Positions 1 through 9,504 of a stretch of DNA of 64,000 nucleotides are shown piece after piece. The position numbers were made by a program, and so were the translations under genes. Where the stretch lies: contig NZ_UPHT01000150.1 of NCBI RefSeq assembly GCF_900566085.1, forward strand, positions 52,217 through 116,216, read 5' to 3'. The DNA comes from Mycobacterium attenuatum. GTDB taxonomy: Bacteria; Actinomycetota; Actinomycetes; Mycobacteriales; Mycobacteriaceae. Position 1 is the stretch's first letter; every line of letters starts with the position of its first letter. Below the pieces are notes generated by a model. It searched no databases and was not told the origin of the DNA. It saw only the letters and a list, made by a program, of their open reading frames with translations.

Positions 1-925
1 ACGTGCCCGCCGGGACGCCGACATCGCCGAGTTCGACGTCGCCGACGGCAACCCGCACACTGCTGAAAGCGATTGGGAAATAACGGATCAACTCCTCCAC
101 CGCGCGCGGTGCCAACTCGGGATGCTCGACCAGCAGCGACCACTGGGCGGGATAATCGGCGAGAATCTGCACTGCGGCGGCCAATTGATTACCGGTGGTG
201 TCGGTTCCGGCGTTCAGCAGGATGACGACGAGGTTGACGAGCTCGTCGCGAGTAAGGCGCTCGCCGTCGTCTTCGGCTCGAATGAGCTCGGAAATCAGAT
301 CCTCACCGAGGGATTGGCGGCGACGATCGCTCAAGTCTCCGACATAGGCGTCGAGTTGCTCCCACGCGGTCACGATGACGGATTCCTCGGCGGCAACGTT
401 GATCCCGAAGGCTTTGCTGATGTCATCGGACAACTGGGAGAACAGCTTCCAGTCTTGCCGGGGTGCGCCCAACAGTGCACAGATGATCGCGACCGGGTAG
501 GGCCGGGCTATATCGGCGACCACGTCGCAATGGCCGGCAGCGGCGTTGGCCTCGACCAGTTCGGTGATGACGGCGACACACGCGGCGCGCATCCGCGCGG
601 CGGCGCGCGGCGTGAAAGCCCTTGCTACCAGCCGCCGGAGCCGGTGGTGCTGGGCTCCATCGAGGCTGACGATCGTCCGGCAGACGCGGTCCCAAACCGG
701 TCCGGCGGTAATGCCCTGCGCCGCCAGACCGATCCCGCGTGGCATCGCGAAGCGGGAATCGCGCAGGACGGTGCGGACCAGATCATAGGTAAGCACCTCC
801 GGTCCGTAGTGCCCGAACGCGATCGGCGCCCGCTCGCGCGCCTGCCTGATGAGCCGGTGGGCCTCGTCGGGATCGCGGGAATCATGGTAGGCGATGGTCG
901 GCAGCGCGACATCAAACACGGTCAT
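1..925 (-). CDS. Cytochrome P450, C-terminus outside the window
   Basis: About 308 residues are readable on the minus strand from ATG at 925, and the frame is still open at base 1. A GAGG-rich stretch lies just upstream of the start. The C-helix region (HHRLRRLVARAFTP), the oxygen-activating I-helix (NAGTDTTGNQ) and the K-helix ExxR (EELIRYFPI) are all present in the right order for a bacterial soluble P450 (CYP). The haem-cysteine loop lies beyond the window. The family is haem monooxygenases fed by a ferredoxin and reductase. The substrate cannot be inferred, and no redox partner is adjacent. Confidence 0.93.
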   Translation of the reverse strand, partial: MTVFDVALPTIAYHDSRDPDEAHRLIRQARERAPIAFGHYGPEVLTYDLVRTVLRDSRFAMPRGIGLAAQGITAGPVWDRVCRTIVSLDGAQHHRLRRLVARAFTPRAAARMRAACVAVITELVEANAAAGHCDVVADIARPYPVAIICALLGAPRQDWKLFSQLSDDISKAFGINVAAEESVIVTAWEQLDAYVGDLSDRRRQSLGEDLISELIRAEDDGERLTRDELVNLVVILLNAGTDTTGNQLAAAVQILADYPAQWSLLVEHPELAPRAVEELIRYFPIAFSSVRVAVGDVELGDVGVPAGT

Positions 926-1100
926 CAGAAGCCCTCCTCCGGTCGGCGATGAATCGACTATCCGGCGGCGCCGGCCCACCACCATCGGCCGAACTACCTA
1001 ATTCCGCGGTGCGCCGATGCGTAGGTGCGCATGCCGAGCGCGGACCGCATTAGCGATTTGGCTGATGTCTTGCGGCCGGCATCGCCGCAGGCTGGCTAGC

Positions 1101-2154
1101 ACGAGCGAAACCGACTGGAGCGACCTGGGCGTGAGCGAACTGCCGACCGGGACCGTGACGTTGCTGCCGGCCGAGTTCCGAAGGCTTCACCCGGCTGTGG
1201 CAGACCCAACCCGAACAGATGACGGCCGCGGTCGCGCTACTGTCTCGCACCTTGGCCGACGTCGTGGCCGTCCATGACGGAGTGCGGCCCGTCGAACAAG
1301 GAGACGGCGACAGCTTCGTGATCGCCTTCGCCCGGGCATCTGATGCGGTGGCGCTGCAGCGGGCACCGCTGGTCCGATTCGGTTGCGGATCAGGGTGCAT
1401 ACCGGTGAGGTGCAGTTGCGCGACGAAGGCAACTACATAGGGCCCACCATCAATCGGGCCGCGCGGCTGCGCGACTTGGCCCACGGCGGACAAACGGTGT
1501 TGTCGGGCGCGTCCGCGGACATGGTTGTCGACAATCTCCCACCCGAATATCTGGCTGACCGATCTGAGCGTCCCCGCTTGCTCGATCTCCCCCGACCCGA
1601 ACGCGTGCTCCAGCTAAGCCACCCGGACCTACGCACCGACTTCCCGCCGCTGCGCTCGGCCGACACCGCCGCCTCTCTCAATCTTCCGATGCAGCTCACG
1701 AGTTTTGTTGGACGGCAAGCAGAAACGATGCGGCTACCAAGCCGCAAGACTTTTCGGCGCGGCCGAGGCGCTGCGCCGCCGCATGGGGGTGATGCGATTG
1801 CAGGTTTACCTGGCCGGCTACCAGGATTCGGTGGCTTCACCGCGAACTGTACTGGACAGCAGTGGATTTCATGCCATCTGGGCCGAGGGCGCGGCGTTGT
1901 CCGTCGAGGAGGCGATCACCTATGCGCAACGGGGTCGCGGTGAACGCCGACGCCGGGCCAGCGGCTGGGAATCGCTGACGCCCGCCGAACTCGATGTCGT
2001 GCGACTGGTCGCCGACGGACTGGCGAACAAGGACATCGCGACCCGGCTATTCGTTTCACTGCGCACCGTGCAGGCCCACCTCACCCACGTCTACCCCAAC
2101 TCGGCCTGACTTCTCGCGTGCAACTGGCTCAGGAGGCGGCCCGCCACGGTTGGC
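1101..2154 (+). pseudogene. Decayed adenylate cyclase/LuxR-type regulator (internal deletion and frameshifts)
   Basis: This is a broken copy of the large regulator at 2952-6263. The position matching its ATG reads ACG at 1101. The cyclase part follows in three frames: an extra C near 1176 (TTCCGAAGG against an expected TTCGAAGG), another shift near 1380, then HTGEVQLRD and GPTINRAARLRDLAHGG. Just after LTSFVGRQ (about 1710) the frame jumps straight to sequence matching the last ~150 residues (RLFGAAEALRRRMG, then the LuxR helix-turn-helix TPAELDVVRLVADGLANKD). The whole NTPase and TPR-like region, roughly 2.2 kb, is missing. A lost base near 2099 gives a premature TGA at 2107, after which TSRVQLAQEAARHG continues in another frame. 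It cannot make the full protein. Confidence 0.9.
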
Positions 2155-2538
2155 TCAGCCCTCGTCGTAGCTCCATGCGAATAGTTGTTCGGCCATCTTG
2201 GCAAGGTCGGGCAATGCGCCGGTCGCGACCTGTATGACGAATTCGAAGCGGTCATCCTCGGGGGCACTAATCCACTGGCCGTTGATGCCGAGGAAGATCC
2301 GGCAAGCCGTCCACGCCAGTCGCTTGTTTCCATCTACCAGCGCGTGATTGCGCGCCAGGGAGTGCAGCAGCGCGGCGGACTTGAGGTGCAGACTCGAGTA
2401 GGCATCTTCACCGAACACCGACGCGCACGGGCGTGCGAGAGCTGATTCAAGCAACCCGTAATCCCCGATCACGACATCCGCACCGACAGCCTCACGGGCA
2501 ATGTCGAGTAGGTCGTCGAGATCCAGGTACTCGGTCAT
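2155..2538 (-). CDS. doc: Doc/Fic-type toxin
   Basis: 127 residues, the usual size of Doc toxins. The catalytic Fic/Doc loop is HALVDGNKR (family pattern HxFx[D/N]xNKR), followed by the helix LAWTACRIFL. Doc of phage P1 phosphorylates EF-Tu and stops translation; that this copy does the same is inferred from the family. It overlaps the upstream antitoxin frame by 4 bp (2535-2538), so the two are translationally coupled. Its stop codon abuts the remains of the neighbouring pseudogene. Confidence 0.9.
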   Translation of the reverse strand: MTEYLDLDDLLDIAREAVGADVVIGDYGLLESALARPCASVFGEDAYSSLHLKSAALLHSLARNHALVDGNKRLAWTACRIFLGINGQWISAPEDDRFEFVIQVATGALPDLAKMAEQLFAWSYDEG

Positions 2539-2741
2539 GCGTCCTTGAGCCGCCGCAGGACCCCGGCCTCCTCCCGCACCACGCGCTGCAGGGCCGCGGC
2601 AACCCTCGCCTTGTGCGTGCGCCGCGCGATGTATTCGTCGATGGCCGACAATGCGACGGCCTGCATCGACCGTCCCTCCGCGATCGCCTGCCTGCGCAGC
2701 GCTTCCGTCTGCTCAGCACTGGTGCGTAGCGTCATGCCCAT
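2535..2741 (-). CDS. Ribbon-helix-helix-type antitoxin for Doc
   Basis: 68 residues beginning MGMTLRTSAEQTEALRRQAIAEG, with a short N-terminal strand and two helices as in Arc/CopG-type repressors, then a basic C-terminal part (RVVREEAGVLRRLKDA) likely to contact the toxin. It is the first gene of a two-gene unit with the Doc toxin. Such antitoxins normally repress their own promoter. Assignment rests on size, composition and linkage to the toxin. An alternative in-frame start is the second Met, two codons later. Confidence 0.8.
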   Translation of the reverse strand: MGMTLRTSAEQTEALRRQAIAEGRSMQAVALSAIDEYIARRTHKARVAAALQRVVREEAGVLRRLKDA

Positions 2742-2951
2742 GACCGCATGATACCTGATTGATACCAGGGCTTCAGGGCACCACGAGCTCGTCGATGACA
2801 GACGGACACAACACGTACCCTGCCCTCAGTGACTGGAGTGCTAACGTGACCGACTTCCAGCAAGCAGGCCCGCTGCATTTCCGCACCAGCAGCGTAGTTC
2901 TCCGCGCTTCCGCTGATGTTTCGCCGCCGATGGTTCCGCATGCTGACTAGC

Positions 2952-5900
2952 ATGAGCGACACGAATCCTGGCGCGGACATCTTGCCGGTGGACGGAAGTG
3001 AGCTGGGCATGAGCGACTTGCCGAACGGAACGGTGACGTTGCTGCTGGCCGATGTTGAAGGATCGACCCAGCTGTGGCAAACCCAGCCGGAGCAGACGGC
3101 GGCGGCGATCGTCGAACTCGACCGCACCCTCGCCAGTCTCGTCGTCGACCACGACGGCGTACGTCCGGTCGAGCAGGGCGAGGGCGACAGCTTCGTGGTC
3201 GCGTTCATCCGTGCCAGTGATGCGCTCAACTGCGCGCTGGCGCTGCAGCGCGCCCCGCTGGCCCCGCTGCGGCTGCGAATCGGGTTGCACACCGGCGAGG
3301 TGCGGATGCGCGACCCGAAGGATCCAACCAACTATGTCGGTCCGACCATCAACCGCACCGCGCGGCTGCGCGATCTGGCACACGGCGGCCAAACCGTACT
3401 ATCAGGCACCACAAGCGATTTGGTGATCGACCAGCTTCCGGCAGGGGTCTGGCTGACCGATCTGGGCACCCACACCCTGCGGGATCTCCCGCGACGCGAA
3501 CGGGTAACGCAACTGTGCCATCCCGATCTGCGCAACGACTTCCCGCCGCTGCGGCTGCCGAAGACCATTGCGGCCCAAGGGCTCCCATCACAGCTGACGA
3601 GTTTCGTCGGCCGCGAACAGGAGCTGGCCCACGGGCGCCAACTGCTGACCGCGCATCGGCTGGTAACGCTCACCGGCGCGGGCGGAGTGGGCAAGACGCG
3701 GCTGGCGTCGCAGATCGCCGCCCGGGCGGCAGGCGAGTTCGACGGCGGGGTGTGGTATGTCGATCTGGCCCCGATCACCGACCCCGACGCCGTCCCGGCC
3801 GCGATGATGCGCGCGCTGAGTCTGCCCAACCAGCCCGGGCGATCCACGATGGACACCCTGCTGCGGTTCGTCGCCGATCGGCAGATGCTGATCGTGCTGG
3901 ACAACTGCGAGCATCTGCTCGACGCGATCGCGGAGCTTATCGTCGCCCTACTCGGCGCCTCCCGTCGGTTGACCCTGATGGCGACCAGCCGCGAACCGAT
4001 CGGGACGCCCGGCGAGGTGAACTGGCGCGTGCCGTCGCTGTCGGTTGCCGACGAGGCCGTGGAGCTGTTCAGCGATCGGGCCCGCCGGGTGCTGCCCGAC
4101 TTCCGCATCGACGCCGAGACGGCGGCTGCGGTGACCGAGATCTGCCGTCGGCTGGACGGAATGCCGCTGGCGATCGAGCTGGCCGCCGCGCGGGTGCGGG
4201 CGCTGTCGCTCAACGAGATCGTCGACGGCCTGCATGACCGCTTCCGACTGCTGACCGGCGGTGCCCGCACTGCCGTGCGCCGACAGCAGACGCTGCATGC
4301 CTCGGTGGACTGGTCACACGGATTGCTCAGCGAGACCGAGCGGGTGATGTTTCGCCGGCTGGCGGTGTTTCTCGGCGGTTTCGATCTCGACGCCGCCCAG
4401 GCCATCGACGCTAGCCCTCAGCGATATCACGTGCTGGATCAGCTCACCCTGCTGGTCGACAAATCCCTGGTGGTCGCTGAAAACACCTGTGGGCGAACGC
4501 GATACCGATTGCTGGAGACGGTGCGGCAGTACGCGCTGGACAAACTTGCCGAATCCGGCGAAGCCGACAGCGTGCGGGTGCGCCACCGTGACCACTACAC
4601 GGCGATGGCGGCCCTGCTCGACGCCCCGGCGAGCGCCGACCATCAGCGGCGTCTGGACCGCGCCGCGGCGGAGATCGACAACCTGCGCGCCGCGTTCACC
4701 TGGAGCCTGGAGCACTTCGACAGCGAAGGCGCATTGGCGCTGGCGTCTTCGCTGCAGCCGCTGTGGCTTACCCGCGGCCGGATCCGGGAAGGCCTGGCAT
4801 GGTTTGACAACGCCCTGGCCGACATCGATGCACGACGCGACCAGGTTGCGCCCGCCGTGCGGGTCCGGGCTCTGGCCGACAAAGCGGTGTTGGATGCCTG
4901 GGCCGGAGCGCCCGGTTCCCTGGACCGGGCCGAGCACGCACTGACCATCGCACGCGACCTCGACGACCCGGCCCTGCTGGTGCGGGCACTGACCGCGTGC
5001 ACCTTCATCGCGACCTACAACGCCGAGATTGCCCGGGCGTACTGCACCGAGGCGATCGGCCTGGCCCGCGTCACCGCAGATCATTGGCGGCTCAGCCAGC
5101 TCCTGGGCTGGCAGGCATATGCGGCGATCATCGCCGGTAATCCGATGCAAGCGCGGGTGGCCGCAGAAGAGGGCCGCGATGTCGCAGACGCGATCGGCGA
5201 CGGGTTCCATTCGCGTGAATGCCGGTTGTGGCTGGGCTGGGCACAACTCTGGCGAGGCGAACTCGACTCAGCCACAGCCAATTTCGCCGAGGTGATTACC
5301 GAAGCGCAAGCAGCTCACGACGGGATCTCCCGAGCGATCGGCCTGGCCGGCCGTGGCTGGACCTTGGCCTATCAGGGTGATACGGGCGCCGCCCGGGCCG
5401 CCGCTGACGCCGCCATCAAGGGCGGCGCGGATCTCGGCGAACTGTACGAGGGTATTGGCCACGGCGCGCTGGCCGTCGCTGCGGTCGCCGCGGGTGATCC
5501 CGCGACGGCGCGCGCCGCCAGCGAGGCGGCGCAGCGGCTCATGCCGTCCGAGACCGCGGTGACCACCATCTGCTGGGCGGCGCAGGCCGCGCTGGCATGC
5601 GGGGATCTCGCGGTCGCCCAACGCTGGGCGGAGGAAGCGGTTTCTGCCACGACGGCCTGGCCCTATCACGCGATGGAAGCCCTTGCCACGCGTGCCCGGG
5701 TGGCGCTCGCACGCACTGATCGCGACCGTGTCGAACACGACGCGCATGACGCTCTGGTGCGCGGCGTCGGTGTCGAAGCCTATGCGCGCATCCCCGACCT
5801 CCTGGAATGCCTAGCCAGCCTTGCTGTCGACGCCGACAGCCACCGCGAAGCCGCACGGCTCTTCGCCGCCGCAGCGGCGATGCGGGAGCGAATGGGGTTG

Positions 5901-6263
5901 GTGCGGTTCACGATCTACGACGCCGGCTATGAAGCATCAGTGGCAGTAGTGCGTAATGGTCTAGGGGACAACGACTTCGAAGGCGCATGGCAGGAGGGCG
6001 CCGCGCTGTCCACCGACGAGGCGATCGGCTACGCACAGCGTGGCCGCGGCGAACGTCGACGGCCCAGCACCGGCTGGGCGTCGCTGACACCGGCAGAACT
6101 CGACGTGGTGCGGCTGGTCGGCAACGGCCTCAGCAACAACGACATCGCCAGCCGGCTTTTCGTTTCACCGCGGACCGTGCAATCACATCTCACCCACGTC
6201 TACACCAAGCTCGGCGTGACCTCCCGGGTGCAACTCGCCCAGCAAGCGGCCCGTCAAGGCTAG
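2952..6263 (+). CDS. Class III adenylate cyclase - NB-ARC-like ATPase - LuxR regulator
   Basis: About 1103 residues. Order: cyclase domain (first ~180 residues), NTPase domain opening SFVGREQEL with Walker A GAGGVGKT and Walker B-like LIVLDNCEHL, a long helical TPR-like region, and a C-terminal LuxR helix-turn-helix (LTPAELDVVRLVGNGLSNNDIASRLFVSPRTVQ...). The cyclase keeps the metal aspartates (ADVEGST, EGDSF) and Asn/Arg (TINRTAR). The lysine-aspartate pair that reads adenine is Gln (VEQGEGD) and Asn (NYVGP). From memory, M. tuberculosis Rv0386 has the same Gln-Asn pair and is active. I chose ATG 2952 over 2916 because the pseudogene copy aligns there (ACG at 1101). The protein probably links ligand sensing, cAMP and transcription. 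Confidence 0.9.
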   Translation: MSDTNPGADILPVDGSELGMSDLPNGTVTLLLADVEGSTQLWQTQPEQTAAAIVELDRTLASLVVDHDGVRPVEQGEGDSFVVAFIRASDALNCALALQRAPLAPLRLRIGLHTGEVRMRDPKDPTNYVGPTINRTARLRDLAHGGQTVLSGTTSDLVIDQLPAGVWLTDLGTHTLRDLPRRERVTQLCHPDLRNDFPPLRLPKTIAAQGLPSQLTSFVGREQELAHGRQLLTAHRLVTLTGAGGVGKTRLASQIAARAAGEFDGGVWYVDLAPITDPDAVPAAMMRALSLPNQPGRSTMDTLLRFVADRQMLIVLDNCEHLLDAIAELIVALLGASRRLTLMATSREPIGTPGEVNWRVPSLSVADEAVELFSDRARRVLPDFRIDAETAAAVTEICRRLDGMPLAIELAAARVRALSLNEIVDGLHDRFRLLTGGARTAVRRQQTLHASVDWSHGLLSETERVMFRRLAVFLGGFDLDAAQAIDASPQRYHVLDQLTLLVDKSLVVAENTCGRTRYRLLETVRQYALDKLAESGEADSVRVRHRDHYTAMAALLDAPASADHQRRLDRAAAEIDNLRAAFTWSLEHFDSEGALALASSLQPLWLTRGRIREGLAWFDNALADIDARRDQVAPAVRVRALADKAVLDAWAGAPGSLDRAEHALTIARDLDDPALLVRALTACTFIATYNAEIARAYCTEAIGLARVTADHWRLSQLLGWQAYAAIIAGNPMQARVAAEEGRDVADAIGDGFHSRECRLWLGWAQLWRGELDSATANFAEVITEAQAAHDGISRAIGLAGRGWTLAYQGDTGAARAAADAAIKGGADLGELYEGIGHGALAVAAVAAGDPATARAASEAAQRLMPSETAVTTICWAAQAALACGDLAVAQRWAEEAVSATTAWPYHAMEALATRARVALARTDRDRVEHDAHDALVRGVGVEAYARIPDLLECLASLAVDADSHREAARLFAAAAAMRERMGLVRFTIYDAGYEASVAVVRNGLGDNDFEGAWQEGAALSTDEAIGYAQRGRGERRRPSTGWASLTPAELDVVRLVGNGLSNNDIASRLFVSPRTVQSHLTHVYTKLGVTSRVQLAQQAARQG

Positions 6264-6329
6264 GGCTGCCGTCGCCACGTCCCCAACGTGTGCTCAATGC
6301 GACAATTCCGCAACAAGTTCGCAGTGGCT

Positions 6330-7139
6330 TCACGTTCGGCGCTGGGACCGGATGGCCTTGCCGGCCACTGTCCCGCCGTCCACCGGCAGCACTGTTCCGG
6401 TGACATAGCGGGACCGCTCGCTGGCGAAATACAATGCCGCTTCCGCAATGTCGTCCGGTGTACCCTCCCGCTTCAGCGGCCGGTCGTCCCGCATCTTCTG
6501 GCGAATCGCCGCCTCGTACTGCTCGATGCGTTCCCGGTCCTTGCCCGCCGCTGACGTCGCGAGTAACGATGTGGGTATGTTGCCCGGCGCGATGGCGTTG
6601 ACCCGAATTTCGTAGTGCGCCAGCTCGATTGCGGCGGACTTGGTGAACTGGATAACCGCAGCTTTCGACGCGCGATAAGTCATCACGCCGCCGCCGGCCT
6701 GGATCCCGCCGATGGACGTCATATTGACAATGGATCCGCCACCGTGGGCGGCCATGTGCCGGGCGGCATCGCGGGTGCCCACCATGACCCCCAGCACGTT
6801 GACAGCCATGACCCGGTGGAAGTCGGCCAAGTCGTCATCGAGGAATCGCCGGTGCATGGTTCCGGAAACGCCCGCGTTGTTCACCATGATGTCCAAGCCA
6901 CCCAAGGTGTCAACCGCGGTTGCCACCATCGCCTCGACCTGTTCGGGATCGCAGACGTCGGTGCGCCGGAACAACGCATCGGGCCCTTGCGCGCTGGCCA
7001 GCGCTCGGCCGGCGTCCTCATCGACGTCGGCGATGACCACCCGCGCACCCTCGGTCACGAACCGTTCAACCGTGGCACGGCCGATACCCGACGCCCCACC
7101 GGTGACCACAGCGACTTTGCCGGCTAGTTCGTTGGCCAC
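6330..7139 (-). CDS. Short-chain dehydrogenase/reductase
   Basis: 269 residues, a classical SDR. The nucleotide-binding motif TGGASGIG is near residue 14, the NNAG motif follows (MVNNAGVSG), then the catalytic serine (NMTSIGG) and the YRASK pair. The C-terminus (YVTGTVLPVDGG) is the usual family ending. It uses NAD(P)(H) to oxidise or reduce an alcohol/ketone. The substrate is unknown. It is convergent with the large regulator upstream and stands alone, with 74 bp to the PPE gene start side. Confidence 0.93.
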   Translation of the reverse strand: MANELAGKVAVVTGGASGIGRATVERFVTEGARVVIADVDEDAGRALASAQGPDALFRRTDVCDPEQVEAMVATAVDTLGGLDIMVNNAGVSGTMHRRFLDDDLADFHRVMAVNVLGVMVGTRDAARHMAAHGGGSIVNMTSIGGIQAGGGVMTYRASKAAVIQFTKSAAIELAHYEIRVNAIAPGNIPTSLLATSAAGKDRERIEQYEAAIRQKMRDDRPLKREGTPDDIAEAALYFASERSRYVTGTVLPVDGGTVAGKAIRSQRRT

Positions 7140-7213
7140 ACGACGAGTTAATCGGCGCGGGCCGCCTTAAGTCAAGCAGTTGATTTAGCAGGGCAGCAAG
7201 GGAACGGCCGAGT

Positions 7214-8083
7214 TCAGGCGATCGACCTCACCGAGGCGATGGCCGCCGCTCCCCAACCACGCGGCACCGCCAGCGTGCCAACCGATCCCGCGCTACCCCA
7301 AGCCGCCGACACCACCGGCCGTGACGCACCGGGCGCCTTGGTCGCCATCGCGGCCGACGGTGAGCTGATTGCCGACACGAAGGCGTTCATCGGCGACGGG
7401 AAGTGCTTGAGCCGCATCATGTCTGCGATCGTCGAGGTGGCAGACACCGCTTGCACCGGCCGTCCGAGGCTACGCAGTGCCGCAGGCACCTGGGCCATCG
7501 TCTGGGCCAGCATGCCGAGCGCGCCGGCGTCCTCGTCGCACGCCAGGAAGCCGGGCGCGCTCTCACCCGGTGCGGGTGGCGCCAACGGCGTCAGGGTCAC
7601 GGCCGATGCCGAAGCGTTAGCGTAGCGATACATCGCGCAGGCATCCTGTGCCCACATTTCGCTGTAGTCGGCTTCGAGGGCCGCGATGGCGGGCGTGTCT
7701 TGACCGGTCGCATTCGCGTGGGTCAACGAAGCCAGGCGAGCCCGGTTGGCGGCTATCACCGAGGGCGCGACGGTGGCGGCGAAGGCGTTCTCGAATGCGC
7801 AGGCAGCCGCCCTGGCCTGGCCCGCAATCTGCTCGGCCTGGGTTGCGGTGCCGGTCAGCCAACGCAGGTAGGGCGCAACCGCGGCAGCCATCGAGTCCGA
7901 CGCGGAGCCCCGCCACCCCTCGTCGGTCAGCGCCGAAACGACCGAACCCACGGACGCGGCTGTGCCGTACAAGTCGTCAGCCAGTTTGTCCCAGGCCGCC
8001 GCGGCCTGTAGCAGCGGCTGCGACCGAGTACCCGCATACATTCTCGCCGAAGTGATCTCGGGTGGTAACGCTCCGAAATCCAC
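7214..8083 (-). CDS. PPE family protein (SVP-like)
   Basis: 289 residues. The N-terminus MDFGALPPEITSARMYAG and the WRGSASDSM loop (W-x-G) are the PPE signature, with the helical ~180-residue domain around them. The C-terminal part ends with GTLAVPRGW, close to the Gxx-SVPxxW motif of the PPE-SVP subgroup. PPE proteins are exported by ESX systems, usually paired with PE. No PE gene is adjacent here. It starts 35 bp after the end of the MFS gene on the same strand and may be read through from the cysK2-MFS unit. Confidence 0.93.
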   Translation of the reverse strand: MDFGALPPEITSARMYAGTRSQPLLQAAAAWDKLADDLYGTAASVGSVVSALTDEGWRGSASDSMAAAVAPYLRWLTGTATQAEQIAGQARAAACAFENAFAATVAPSVIAANRARLASLTHANATGQDTPAIAALEADYSEMWAQDACAMYRYANASASAVTLTPLAPPAPGESAPGFLACDEDAGALGMLAQTMAQVPAALRSLGRPVQAVSATSTIADMMRLKHFPSPMNAFVSAISSPSAAMATKAPGASRPVVSAAWGSAGSVGTLAVPRGWGAAAIASVRSIA

Positions 8084-8118
8084 CTCGCCACACCTCCGGG
8101 TCGCCGTCTGTCCTCGGG

Positions 8119-9504
8119 TCAGCCGATCTGCGGCCTGACGTCAGTTACCTTGGCGTTCTTCATAACCGCTGGCCGGGCCAGGTAGACCAACGCCTGCGGG
8201 GTTTGGCCGGGATCGTTATCAGACCTACTGTCAATCGTGATGTCGGGGCCTGTCAGCGCCCTAAGGAAGGCGGGATCGGGCGCCGCTTGGGAAGATCGAT
8301 CCAGCGCGTAGAGCGCGGCGACCGTGGCGAGTCCGACGAGAATCAAACCGCCCCACACGGCGGCGGCGTTCACCCGGTGCGCCACGCCCCACAGTGAGCC
8401 GACGCCCAGGTTTCCCAGCAAGATGCCGGCGCCCACGACCGTGCTGTAGAAACCGTAGTGAGTTGCCACCAACCGGTCGCCCGACAATGCCACCACGGTC
8501 CGCATTTCGAATGGAAACAACGCCGCCGAGGCAATCGCAAGCAGGCTGGCCGACAGCAACAATGCCGCGACGGCTGCGAGGGTGCCGAACCGCTCGACAT
8601 CCGGAATCACCGCGAGCGGAACGAACGACGCTGCCAGGATGCCGGCGCCGACGACTAGGCTGCGGCCGGCGCTCCAGCGCGCGGCGAACCATCGGGTGAT
8701 GCGTAGCTGCCCGGCAACCGCGACCACCCCCGATACACCGAACATCGCTGCCACCAAGAGGGATTGGTGACGCGGCGTCAAAACCGATGCCTGCATGGGC
8801 AGCGCCAAGTAGATCTGAAACGACAGCAGATAGGCACCCGTCATGGCCGCGGCGAAGCACCAGAACGCTCGGTTGCGGGCAACCGTGCGCCATCCCTGCC
8901 CGACGGAGGTCTGCCCGTATTCGGGGTCGGCCGACTGTTGCGGCAACGCCAGCAGCTGGGCCACGGTCAGCGCGGCGAACACCGCCGAGGCACCCAGCAC
9001 GGTCATCCGGAAATCCAGCGCCAGCAACGCCAACCCCACCAGCGGGCCGAGTAGGATGCCCGCCTGGTAGAAGACGTTGAACATCGCAAATGCTTCGATT
9101 TTCCGATCGCCGGCATCGGCGACAAGGTAGGCGCGCACCGCGGGGTTGAACAGCGCGCCGGCGAAACCTGTTGCGGCCGAAGCAATCAGCACAGTAGGCA
9201 ACGACTGTGCGAACACCAGCAGGCCAAATCCACCAGTACGGATCAAACACCCGGCCACGATCATCGGCTTGTAGCCGAAGCGGTCCGCCAGCGTGCCGCC
9301 CACGAAGAACATGCCTTGCTGGGAGAAGTTGCGCACCCCCATCACCAGGCCGATCGCCCACGCGGCCAATCCCAGCGGACCGGCCAGGTAGTCAGCCAGA
9401 TACGGCATCAGCATGTAAAAGCCGATGTTGATGCCGAACTGGTTGATCATCAGCAGCCGACTGGGCCGGTTGAAACTGCGAAATCCGGTGAGCAGTTCCA
9501 TCAT
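8119..9504 (-). CDS. MFS transporter (Rv0849-like)
   Basis: 461 residues and about twelve hydrophobic segments, with the MFS loop GTLADRFGYKP between helices 2 and 3. ATG 9504 overlaps the stop of cysK2 by 4 bp (ATGA), which fixes the start; the frame is open further upstream but that stretch is antisense noise inside cysK2. In M. tuberculosis the order lpqS-cysK2-Rv0849 is the same (from memory). The coupling suggests export of a cysteine-related or copper-linked compound, but the substrate is not known. Confidence 0.9.
   Translation of the reverse strand: MMELLTGFRSFNRPSRLLMINQFGINIGFYMLMPYLADYLAGPLGLAAWAIGLVMGVRNFSQQGMFFVGGTLADRFGYKPMIVAGCLIRTGGFGLLVFAQSLPTVLIASAATGFAGALFNPAVRAYLVADAGDRKIEAFAMFNVFYQAGILLGPLVGLALLALDFRMTVLGASAVFAALTVAQLLALPQQSADPEYGQTSVGQGWRTVARNRAFWCFAAAMTGAYLLSFQIYLALPMQASVLTPRHQSLLVAAMFGVSGVVAVAGQLRITRWFAARWSAGRSLVVGAGILAASFVPLAVIPDVERFGTLAAVAALLLSASLLAIASAALFPFEMRTVVALSGDRLVATHYGFYSTVVGAGILLGNLGVGSLWGVAHRVNAAAVWGGLILVGLATVAALYALDRSSQAAPDPAFLRALTGPDITIDSRSDNDPGQTPQALVYLARPAVMKNAKVTDVRPQIG

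Noticed and set aside
122..952. Long plus-strand ORF over the P450 region
   Set aside because: It is antisense to a minus-strand P450 with all expected motifs; the plus frame has no family sequence.
3332..4405. Minus-strand ORF of 357 codons inside the cyclase/LuxR gene
   Set aside because: Composition (Arg/Ser/Ala) and lack of domains show it is the shadow of a high-GC gene.
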